Translations under genes and position numbers: made by a program
Notes under the pieces: model-generated
The model's input: the letters and a program-made list of their open reading frames with translations, nothing else
The model's database searches: none
Told to the model about the DNA's origin: nothing
Shown: positions 1 through 4,843 of the stretch, one piece after another
How the letters are laid out: the number at the start of each line of letters is the position of its first letter
Position numbering within the stretch: position 1 is the stretch's first letter
From: an uncultured Macromonas sp.
Lineage (GTDB): Bacteria > Pseudomonadota > Gammaproteobacteria > Burkholderiales > Burkholderiaceae
Assembly (NCBI GenBank): GCA_946481585.1
Contig: CAMLOF010000177.1
Coordinates: 1-6,321 of the forward strand
DNA: 6,321 bases
Reading direction: 5' to 3'

Positions 1-428
1 CCGTTGGGGTAGATGTAGAGGTGGTCGCTGCTGGTGGTGCAGCCCGACAGCAGCAACTCCGCCATGGCCACCTGGGTGGACACCTGCACCATCTCGGGCG
101 TGAGCCCGGCCCAGATGGGGTAGAGCCCACGCAGCCAGCTGAACAGCTCTGCGTCCTGCACGCCGGGAATGGCCCGCGTGAGGCTTTGGTACATGTGGTG
201 GTGGGTGTTCACCAGGCCCGGCACCACAAGGTGCCCACGCGCGTCGATCACCTCATCGGCGCTGTCACGCTGTTGCGGGGTGAGCGCGCTGGCCGGGCCT
301 ATCCATTCGATGCGGTTGCCGTGCACCAGCACGGAGGCATCGCGCAATTCGCTGGCTGGGCCGGGCAGGGCGGGGTCGAAGCTGGCCACGCAGGCAGCGC
401 GGTCGATGAGCAGGCGCTTGTCGGTCAT
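1..428 (-). CDS. Amidohydrolase, 8-oxoguanine deaminase / hydroxydechloroatrazine ethylaminohydrolase type (N-terminal part)
   Basis: Only the first 142 codons are in the window; the gene runs off at coordinate 1. The protein starts MTDKRLLIDRAACV, has a short beta-rich N-terminal segment, then VVPGLVNTHHHMYQSLTRA at about residues 68-86. Its H76-x-H78 pair is the first metal-binding motif of subtype-III amidohydrolases, following the usual PGL-N-T-H lead-in. Residues 131-142 read TTSSDHLYIYPN, which I recognise from the 8-oxoguanine deaminase / AtzB-like group. Such enzymes hydrolytically remove an amino group from a purine or triazine ring in the cytoplasm; full members are about 450 residues. 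The remaining metal ligands and substrate residues lie outside the window, so the exact substrate is unresolved. The gene follows ureD by 44 nt on the same strand and probably shares its transcript. No strong Shine-Dalgarno sequence precedes the ATG; the start was chosen because the family N-terminus aligns well from it. Confidence 0.85.
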   Translation of the reverse strand, partial: MTDKRLLIDRAACVASFDPALPGPASELRDASVLVHGNRIEWIGPASALTPQQRDSADEVIDARGHLVVPGLVNTHHHMYQSLTRAIPGVQDAELFSWLRGLYPIWAGLTPEMVQVSTQVAMAELLLSGCTTSSDHLYIYPN

Positions 429-472
429 GGCAGAAGTATGCGTCAGCCCCGAGTCGCCCTGATGCCCCACCC

Positions 473-1342
473 TTATACGCGCCAGACGCGCGGTTGTATG
501 GTGCCCAGCTGCCAGGCGTGTTCGCGCAGCGTGGCCCACAGGGCTTGCCACAGCTGCATCACCGGCTCCACCTGTTGCGCCAAGGCGCGCACCACCAGCA
601 CGTTGTCATTGGGGCAGGTGGCTCCGCAGCGCGCGGCAAGCGGGTGCGCATCTATCTGCTCGCGCAGCAACTCCAGCAGCAGCTCGCGGCGCTCGCGCGT
701 GAAAGGTGTGCCGCAGGCCAGCACCAGCGTACCCAGGCAGCGCTGGCCGTCCAGGCCCAGAGGGCTGTTCAGCAGCAATGCGTCGCTCGCCGCCATGCGG
801 GCATGTTCCAGCCACGTGCCGGGCCAGGCCATGCGCTGCACAAAGCTGCCGCGCTCAAACGGCTGGCCAGATGCAGGCAGCCCCAGGCTCAGCACGTCCC
901 AGGCCAGCAGTTCCGCGCCCTCGGCCAGGTCCATCTCCAGCGTGTTCACGCCATTGCAGCCGCTGTAGGCCAGTGTTTCCAGGGGCAGCCATTCCAGCCG
1001 CGCGCCGCGCTCCAGCTTCAGGCGCACGGTCTGGGTGGCCGCTGTGCCGTCCGACAGGTAAAACCGCGTCGCCCCGGGGGTGGACACCAGCGCGTGCGCA
1101 CCTTCGGCGACGCGCACGTCCACCGCCAACTGGTCGCCTTCCACCAAGCCGCCGGGCGGGTGCACGACCACGTTGTGGCAGATGCCGGGCCCCTCAGGGT
1201 AGAGGCTCTTGAAGATGCGCAGCGGCCCGTCGTGCCGGTAGCGCAGCACGGTGCTGGCGCCCTGGCGTTCGTAGTTCATGCTCAGGCTGGCACGCCACGC
1301 CTTGTGTGCGGCCGGGTTCGCGGGGCTCAAAACGTCGCTCAT
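473..1342 (-). CDS. ureD: Urease accessory protein UreD
   Basis: The 289-residue product has the length and motif order of UreD/UreH, the scaffold that works with UreF and UreG to load nickel into urease in the cytoplasm. Visible hallmarks are HPPGGLVEGD (61-70), STPGATRFY (87-95), an LETLAYSGCN block (121-130), WDVLSLGLPASGQPFERG (148-165) and a C-terminal QPRVWRV. In many homologues the segment before ET reads PQET; here it reads PLET. The ATG overlaps the stop of the upstream deaminase gene (shared ATGA, 4 bp), indicating translational coupling. GGAG lies 9 nt before the ATG. The gene is intact but stands without ureABC, ureE, ureF or ureG in this window; the next gene downstream is an amidohydrolase. 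Urease genes could follow beyond the window edge, or this could be a UreD separated from the main cluster. Family assignment is secure; its urease partner is not seen. Confidence 0.95.
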   Translation of the reverse strand: MSDVLSPANPAAHKAWRASLSMNYERQGASTVLRYRHDGPLRIFKSLYPEGPGICHNVVVHPPGGLVEGDQLAVDVRVAEGAHALVSTPGATRFYLSDGTAATQTVRLKLERGARLEWLPLETLAYSGCNGVNTLEMDLAEGAELLAWDVLSLGLPASGQPFERGSFVQRMAWPGTWLEHARMAASDALLLNSPLGLDGQRCLGTLVLACGTPFTRERRELLLELLREQIDAHPLAARCGATCPNDNVLVVRALAQQVEPVMQLWQALWATLREHAWQLGTIQPRVWRV

Positions 1343-1818
1343 CCGCGCTCGCTCCAGAAGCCCCGGTGGGGCGCCACCATCTCGTCCACCAGGTGGGGCA
1401 CCGGGCCAGTCACCTCAATGGCCTTTTGCCCGCGTGCAATCACTTCGCGGCAGGGCAGCGCGAGCGTGGGGTTCTCTTCATGGTTGCCGGTCAGCGCCAG
1501 CAGGGCTTCTTCGCTGGCACCGTAAACAATGCGCCCTATGTTGGCCCAGTAGATGGTGCCTGTGCACATGGCGCAGGGCTCGAAGGTGGTGACCAGCGTG
1601 CAGTTCCACAGGTAGTCGCGTGGGTAGTTGAGCGACGCGGTGCGTGCCAGCGTAGCCTCGGCGTGGTGTACCGTGTCGATGTTGCCCTGTTCCGCCAGCA
1701 CGGTCTCGCCGTCCGGTGCCACCAACAGGGCGCCGAAGGGGTGGCGCCCCATGCTGGCCGCGCGCCGGGCCACGTCATTGGCGCGCCTCAGGTGCCGTTC
1801 TATCTGCTGCGGAGTCAT
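1339..1818 (-). CDS. CDA-fold nucleoside/guanine-type deaminase
   Basis: This 159-residue protein belongs to the zinc-dependent cytidine/deoxycytidylate deaminase superfamily. The catalytic motif HAE lies at residues 52-54 (H52 zinc ligand, E54 proton shuttle), and PCAMC at 81-85 supplies zinc ligands C82 and C85. HPFGALLV (26-33) is the usual substrate-side strand. The EPCAMCTGTIYWANI block resembles bacterial GuaD-type guanine deaminases and relatives (EPCPMC-x-GAIYWA) more than TadA or cytidine deaminase, so hydrolytic deamination of a purine or related base, releasing ammonia, is the best inference. It acts in the cytoplasm. An AGG about 5 nt before the ATG is a modest ribosome site. The gene begins 18 nt after the permease stop and overlaps ureD by 4 bp, so it sits between an uptake system and urease maturation. 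The superfamily is certain; the substrate is not. Confidence 0.9.
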   Translation of the reverse strand: MTPQQIERHLRRANDVARRAASMGRHPFGALLVAPDGETVLAEQGNIDTVHHAEATLARTASLNYPRDYLWNCTLVTTFEPCAMCTGTIYWANIGRIVYGASEEALLALTGNHEENPTLALPCREVIARGQKAIEVTGPVPHLVDEMVAPHRGFWSERG

Positions 1819-1836
1819 GTTGCCTGCCCTGCGGTA

Positions 1837-2604
1837 TCACGCACCCTGGCTGCCACGGTGGGCCCAGGCGGTGGTGTGCTTTTCAACAAAGCTGAACAGC
1901 TCGTACATCACCATGGCCATGATGCCCACCACCAGCAGGCCGCTGAAGGCCAGCCCCATCTGCATGGACGAACCCGCCGAGATCAGCAGGTAGCCAATGC
2001 CTTCGTTCGAGGCGGTCATCTCCGACACCGTGGTACCCACGAAAGCCAGTGTGATGGCCACCTTGAGCGAACCGTAGAAATACGGCAGCGAACGCGGCAG
2101 GCCCACCTTCACCAGCACGTCCCAGCGTTTGGCGCCCAGCACGCGCAGCACGTCCTCCAGCTCGGGTTCCAGCGTGGCCAGCCCGGTGGCAATGTTCACC
2201 ATGATGGGAAAGAAGCTGATGAGGAAGGCCGTGAGGATGGCGGGCCCGATGCCGATGCCGAACCACACCACCAGGATGGGCACGAAGGCCGCCTTGGGCA
2301 GCGCGTTGAAGGCCGTCATCAGCGGGTAGATGGCCGCGTAGGCCAGGCGCGAACTGCCGATCAGAAAGCCCAGCAGCACCCCCACCACGATGGCAATGCC
2401 AAAGCCCGCCATCGTCACCCAGTAAGTGCGCCAGGCATGGCCGAGGATGGTGGTCTTGTGCTCCAGCGTCTGCTCCCAGATGCGCGAGGGGCTGGGGAAG
2501 ATGAACTCAGACACCCCAAAACCACGGGTGATGACTTCCCAGACGATGACGATGGCCAGCAACAGCAGGAATGGCGACCAGCGTTCGATGTGTTTCTTTT
2601 TCAT
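1837..2604 (-). CDS. ABC transporter permease, SsuC/TauC/NitT family
   Basis: The 255-residue inner-membrane protein has about six hydrophobic segments (roughly 11-27, 62-85, 88-115, 121-142, 180-196 and 217-240). The cytoplasmic EAA loop, contacting the ATPase, is at about 149-176 (LEDVLRVLGAKRWDVLVKVGLP) with the conserved glycine at 157. The length and the FIFPSP segment (35-40) are typical of permeases for sulfonates, nitrate, taurine and thiamine-precursor-like compounds. I chose the ATG at 2604 (MKKKHIERW) rather than the in-frame ATG at 2658. It has AGGA 8 nt upstream, gives the usual family N-terminus before the first membrane helix, and avoids overlapping the ATPase gene. The gene starts 13 nt after the ATPase stop and is followed after 18 nt by the deaminase. 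The family is clear; the transported molecule cannot be read from the sequence. Confidence 0.94.
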   Translation of the reverse strand: MKKKHIERWSPFLLLLAIVIVWEVITRGFGVSEFIFPSPSRIWEQTLEHKTTILGHAWRTYWVTMAGFGIAIVVGVLLGFLIGSSRLAYAAIYPLMTAFNALPKAAFVPILVVWFGIGIGPAILTAFLISFFPIMVNIATGLATLEPELEDVLRVLGAKRWDVLVKVGLPRSLPYFYGSLKVAITLAFVGTTVSEMTASNEGIGYLLISAGSSMQMGLAFSGLLVVGIMAMVMYELFSFVEKHTTAWAHRGSQGA

Positions 2605-2612
2605 GGTTGCGT

Positions 2613-2616
2613 TCCT
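2613..2616 (-). promoter_or_regulatory. Ribosome binding site deciding the permease start
   Basis: AGGA on the minus strand, 8 nt before the ATG at 2604. It supports that start over the in-frame ATG 54 nt upstream, which would lie inside the ATPase coding region. Confidence 0.6.
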
Positions 2617-2617
2617 G

Positions 2618-3463
2618 TCACTGGTTGATCGTCGCGCCAGCCTTGCGCATCGCGCCAATGTGGCCGCGCAGTTCGTGGACGATGTCGGTGAACTCGCGGG
2701 TGTAGGTGACTTCCAGGTCGCGCGTGCGCGGGATGGGTATGTCGCGGCGTACCACGAAGCGCCCCGGGCTCTTGCTCATGCAATACACCGTGTCCGCCAG
2801 GAAGACACTCTCGCGCAGGTCGTGCGTCACCAGGATCACGTTGAAACGCTGCGCCTCCCACAGGTCGCGCAGCGTGCACCACAGCTCCTCGCGGGTGAAG
2901 GCGTCCAGCGCGCCAAAAGGTTCGTCCAGCAACAGCATCTTGGGTTCGTGGATGAGCGCACGGCAGATGCTGGCGCGCTGCTGCATGCCGCCTGACAGTT
3001 CCCACGGGTACTTCTTTTCCATGCCGCCCAGGCCCACACTTTCCAGCAGCTTCTTCGCGCGTTCCTCGAATTCCTTGCGGCGGTCCTTGAACTGGCTGCG
3101 GTAGGGCTCCACGATCTCCAGCGGCAGCAACACGTTGTCCAGCGTGGTGCGCCAGGGCAGCAGCGACGGCGCCTGGAACGCCATGCCCGAAATCTTCAGC
3201 GGCCCATTGACGGGCTGGCCATCGATGCGGATCTTGCCCATGCTGGGCATCTTCAGCCCGGTGGTCAGCTTCATGAAGGTGGATTTGCCGCAGCCCGATG
3301 GGCCGACGATGGCGATGAACTCGCCGCGCCTGACCTTGAGGTTGATGTCCTCTACGGCAAAGATATTCTTGGCCAGCAGCTCATCGTTGTAGGCCAGCCA
3401 GACTTGGTCGAAGTCAACGAAGGCATCGTCGCTGCCCGTGGGCAGGGTGGGGGTGTCTTGCAT
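2618..3463 (-). CDS. ABC transporter ATP-binding protein, SsuB/TauB/NrtD-like
   Basis: This 281-residue cytoplasmic ATPase energises the import complex formed with the neighbouring permease and binding protein. All nucleotide-binding motifs are intact: Walker A GPSGCGKST (54-62), Q-loop glutamine 97 in AFQAPSLLPWRT, signature LSGGMQQR (156-163), Walker B MLLLDE (176-181), D-loop GALD (184-187) and switch histidine 214 in VTHD. The C-terminal tail after about residue 235 (GRFVVRRDIPIPRTRD) is the usual SsuB/TauB/NrtD-group ending with conserved proline/arginine residues. The ATG at 3463 has only a weak ribosome site (AGGG about 11 nt upstream), which lies next to the terminator T-run, so translation may be modest compared with the binding-protein gene. 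It is separated from that gene by 70 nt and from the permease by 13 nt. Function as a transporter ATPase is certain; the substrate is unknown. Confidence 0.96.
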   Translation of the reverse strand: MQDTPTLPTGSDDAFVDFDQVWLAYNDELLAKNIFAVEDINLKVRRGEFIAIVGPSGCGKSTFMKLTTGLKMPSMGKIRIDGQPVNGPLKISGMAFQAPSLLPWRTTLDNVLLPLEIVEPYRSQFKDRRKEFEERAKKLLESVGLGGMEKKYPWELSGGMQQRASICRALIHEPKMLLLDEPFGALDAFTREELWCTLRDLWEAQRFNVILVTHDLRESVFLADTVYCMSKSPGRFVVRRDIPIPRTRDLEVTYTREFTDIVHELRGHIGAMRKAGATINQ

Positions 3464-3478
3464 GGGGGAAATGCCCTG

Positions 3479-3512
3479 AAAAAAGGGCCAGCCGCCCTGG
3501 GGTGACTGGCCC
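3479..3512 (-). terminator. Intrinsic terminator after the binding-protein gene (intra-operon attenuator)
   Basis: Read on the minus strand, GGGCCAG (3512-3506) pairs perfectly with CTGGCCC (3491-3485) around a 14-nt loop and is followed at once by TTTTTT (3484-3479). That is a canonical rho-independent terminator, 21 nt after the binding-protein stop codon and about 15 nt before the ATPase ATG. Its position inside an otherwise tight operon suggests partial termination, which would yield more binding protein than transporter core. That functional reading is inference; the hairpin and T-run are seen directly. Confidence 0.8.
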
Positions 3513-3533
3513 GGCTCGTGCGATTCTTCTGCT

Positions 3534-4565
3534 TTACTTCTTGGCCGGGGGCAGGATGTTCAGCTCGGCGGCAGGCGGCAGCATGGAGCCGTCCCACACG
3601 GCAGACGGGTTGATGCGGGTCTTGGTGCCATAGGCATCAGACACCTGCGAAGCCATCAGCGACAGGCGGCCGGGGTTGACCTGGCCAAAGCCTTCCTTGC
3701 GGGCGTCAGGGCTGGCCACCACCGAGTCGATGGCCAACTGCAGGCGGCGCGTCTCCAGCGCCACGTTGATGATGCCGTCGCGCGCTTTCACCGTCTCGAT
3801 GCTGGCGGCGGGGTTGGCCATCACCTCCTTGGCGCCTTTGGTGAACGCCGAGAGGAATGCCTTCACCGCACCAGGGTTCTCCTTGATCAGCTTGGGGCTG
3901 GCGATGATGACGTTGCCGTAAAGCTTCACGCCGTAGTCGGCGTAGGGCAGGATCACCACGTCTTCGGCCTTGACGCCGCGCGCCTCCAGGTTGAGCAACG
4001 AGGTGAACGAGAAGCCCGTGATGGCGTCGATGTCGCCGCGCACCAGCATGGTCTCGCGCAGCGGCGGGTCCATGGAGGTCCAGGTCACGCCGCTCACGTT
4101 GTTGGCCTTCTCGAAGATGGGGAAGGCCTTGCGGCCAGCGTCGAACACGGGCGCGCCCAGCTTCTTGCCCTTGAGGTCTGCGGGCTTGGTGATGCCAGAC
4201 TTCTTCAACGCCAGCACGGCGGCGGGCGTGTTGTTGTAGACCATCATCACCGCCACCGGCTTGTTGGGCGCGTCCGGGTTGTTGGCGTGGAATTCCATCA
4301 GCGCGGCCATGTCGGCAAAGCCCATGTCGTAGGTGCCCGAAGCCACGCGAGTCACGGTGCCGCCCGAGCCGTTGCCCGAGTCGATCGCCACGTCCAGGCC
4401 CGCCGCCTTGAAATAGCCTTTCGCGGCCGGTTGCAGGAACAGGGCTGCCGGGCCTTCAAAGCGCCAGTCCAGCTGGAACTTGATGGGCGTCTGTGCGTGC
4501 ACGGAACCGAATGCGGTTGCAGCGGCCAGCGCGGCGGCTGTCTGGAGGAAAAGACGCTTCTTCAT
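3534..4565 (-). CDS. ABC transporter periplasmic substrate-binding protein, NMT1/THI5-SsuA type
   Basis: The 343-residue product starts MKKRLFLQTAAALAAATAFG and has a Sec signal peptide with likely cleavage after SVHA at residue 24, so the mature protein should be periplasmic. The mature start KFQLDWRFEGPAALFLQPAAKGYFKAAGLDV (about 29-59) follows the NMT1/THI5-like and SsuA/TauA pattern (LDW, then A-KGYF--AGLDV). It is followed by GSGG-T-VASGTYDMGFAD (67-85), the usual ligand-side region of this family. It presumably captures the ligand for the permease and ATPase encoded downstream. The ATG at 4565 is supported by AGGAG 5 nt upstream and an immediate signal peptide; the longer in-frame start at 4796 would place 77 non-signal residues in front and overlap the promoter. 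Family members bind thiamine precursors, sulfonates, nitrate-like ions, aromatics or pyrimidines. Given the neighbours, a nitrogen heterocycle is plausible but unproven. Confidence 0.93.
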   Translation of the reverse strand: MKKRLFLQTAAALAAATAFGSVHAQTPIKFQLDWRFEGPAALFLQPAAKGYFKAAGLDVAIDSGNGSGGTVTRVASGTYDMGFADMAALMEFHANNPDAPNKPVAVMMVYNNTPAAVLALKKSGITKPADLKGKKLGAPVFDAGRKAFPIFEKANNVSGVTWTSMDPPLRETMLVRGDIDAITGFSFTSLLNLEARGVKAEDVVILPYADYGVKLYGNVIIASPKLIKENPGAVKAFLSAFTKGAKEVMANPAASIETVKARDGIINVALETRRLQLAIDSVVASPDARKEGFGQVNPGRLSLMASQVSDAYGTKTRINPSAVWDGSMLPPAAELNILPPAKK

Positions 4566-4570
4566 GAATG

Positions 4571-4575
4571 CTCCT
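4571..4575 (-). promoter_or_regulatory. Ribosome binding site of the binding-protein gene
   Basis: A strong AGGAG on the minus strand, 5 nt before the ATG at 4565. It fixes this start against the longer in-frame ATG at 4796 and is the best ribosome site in the operon. Confidence 0.75.
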
Positions 4576-4626
4576 GAGGCGGGATGCTTTGAAAAACGAT
4601 GGCAATCGTCACGATGGGGAGGGTTC

Positions 4627-4642
4627 AGCAAAATCGGTGCCA
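4627..4642 (-). promoter_or_regulatory. Sigma-54 (RpoN) promoter of the transporter/deaminase operon
   Basis: On the minus strand the sequence reads TGGCAC (4642-4637), five bases CGATT, then TTGCT (4631-4627). This matches the RpoN consensus TGGCAC-N5-TTGCW at every defined position and keeps the required spacing between the -24 GG and the -12 GC. From that spacing transcription should begin near 4616, leaving a leader of about 50 nt before the ATG at 4565. It faces the binding-protein gene and lies in non-coding DNA. RpoN promoters need an enhancer-binding activator; candidate NtrC sites lie 50-110 bp upstream. The same bases include a short inverted repeat (GTGCCA-AGC-TGGCAC, 4637-4651), which may be incidental. 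Confidence 0.85.
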
Positions 4643-4676
4643 GCTTGGCACGCGTTTCCGGCAATTGAACACAGAG

Positions 4677-4686
4677 ATGTATACAT
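4677..4686. promoter_or_regulatory. AT-rich palindrome ATGTATACAT, possible operator or bend site
   Basis: This perfect 10-bp palindrome lies between the sigma-54 promoter and the putative activator sites. Its TGTATACA core fits the general GT/AC half-site layout of GntR/FadR-family operators. It could equally be an AT-rich flexible stretch that helps the DNA loop needed by NtrC. It also resembles a -10 hexamer (TATACA), but I find no acceptable -35 at 16-18 bp. Confidence 0.25.
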
Positions 4687-4693
4687 TCTGTTG

Positions 4694-4710
4694 TTCGCCA
4701 ATTTGGTGCG
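4694..4710 (-). promoter_or_regulatory. Putative NtrC (GlnG) binding site, proximal
   Basis: On the minus strand this reads CGCACCAAATTGGCGAA. Against the NtrC dyad TGCACCA-N3-TGGTGCA it matches 11 of 14 defined positions, with one half-site core (GCACCA) perfect. Its centre is about 86 bp upstream of the predicted start of transcription, a usual enhancer distance. The assignment rests on similarity to the consensus as I know it from enterobacteria. Confidence 0.6.
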
Positions 4711-4733
4711 CATCGTGGCAAACCCTGACCGAA

Positions 4734-4750
4734 CGCACAAGGCTGGTGCG
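4734..4750 (-). promoter_or_regulatory. Putative NtrC (GlnG) binding site, distal
   Basis: On the minus strand this reads CGCACCAGCCTTGTGCG. It matches 11 of 14 positions of the NtrC dyad, and 11 of 12 over the core GCACCA-N3-TGGTGC, so it is the better of the pair. Its centre lies 40 bp from that of the proximal site, close to four helical turns, which would place two NtrC dimers on the same DNA face, about 126 bp upstream of the predicted transcription start. Confidence 0.65.
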
Positions 4751-4772
4751 GCAAGAGGAGGGTCAAGGGGGA

Positions 4773-4804
4773 GCGGCGGGCGTGGAGCAGTGCCACGCCG
4801 CCGC
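4773..4804 (-). terminator. Strong GC hairpin downstream of maeB, possible terminator
   Basis: On the minus strand GCGGC-GGCGTGG pairs with CCACGCC-GCCGC around a 7-nt loop (12 bp with one bulged C). It begins 39 nt after the maeB stop codon. No T-run follows (the next bases are TCCCCCTTGACC), so it is not a classical intrinsic terminator. It may instead protect the mRNA 3' end or act with Rho. Its placement just upstream of the NtrC-like sites would insulate the nitrogen operon from maeB transcription. Confidence 0.5.
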
Positions 4805-4843
4805 AACGGCACCCCAGGGCGGGGGCCGTGATGTCAGGCAGGG

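Noticed and set aside
1306..2628. Long open frame on the plus strand (440 codons), with another at 494-1525
   Set aside because: They run antisense to genes with clear families, the translations are rich in His, Gln, Arg and Gly with no domain, and such open antisense frames are expected in high-GC DNA.
2605..2658. Longer N-terminus for the permease (ATG at 2658)
   Set aside because: It would add an Arg-rich stretch inside the ATPase gene; the ATG at 2604 has its own ribosome site and gives a normal family start.
4678..4706. Sigma-70 promoter with TATACA as -10
   Set aside because: The hexamers 16-18 bp upstream (CAAATT, CCAAAT, ACCAAA) do not resemble TTGACA; TTGGCG is only 12 bp away, too close. 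The sigma-54 match is far better.
4566..4796. Longer N-terminus for the binding protein (in-frame ATG at 4796)
   Set aside because: The extra 77 residues lack a signal peptide and cover the sigma-54 promoter and NtrC-like sites; the ATG at 4565 has AGGAG and is followed directly by a signal peptide.
4568..4831. Small plus-strand ORFs in the intergenic region
   Set aside because: They have no recognisable domain or convincing ribosome site, and they overlap the promoter, dyads and hairpin that explain this stretch better.
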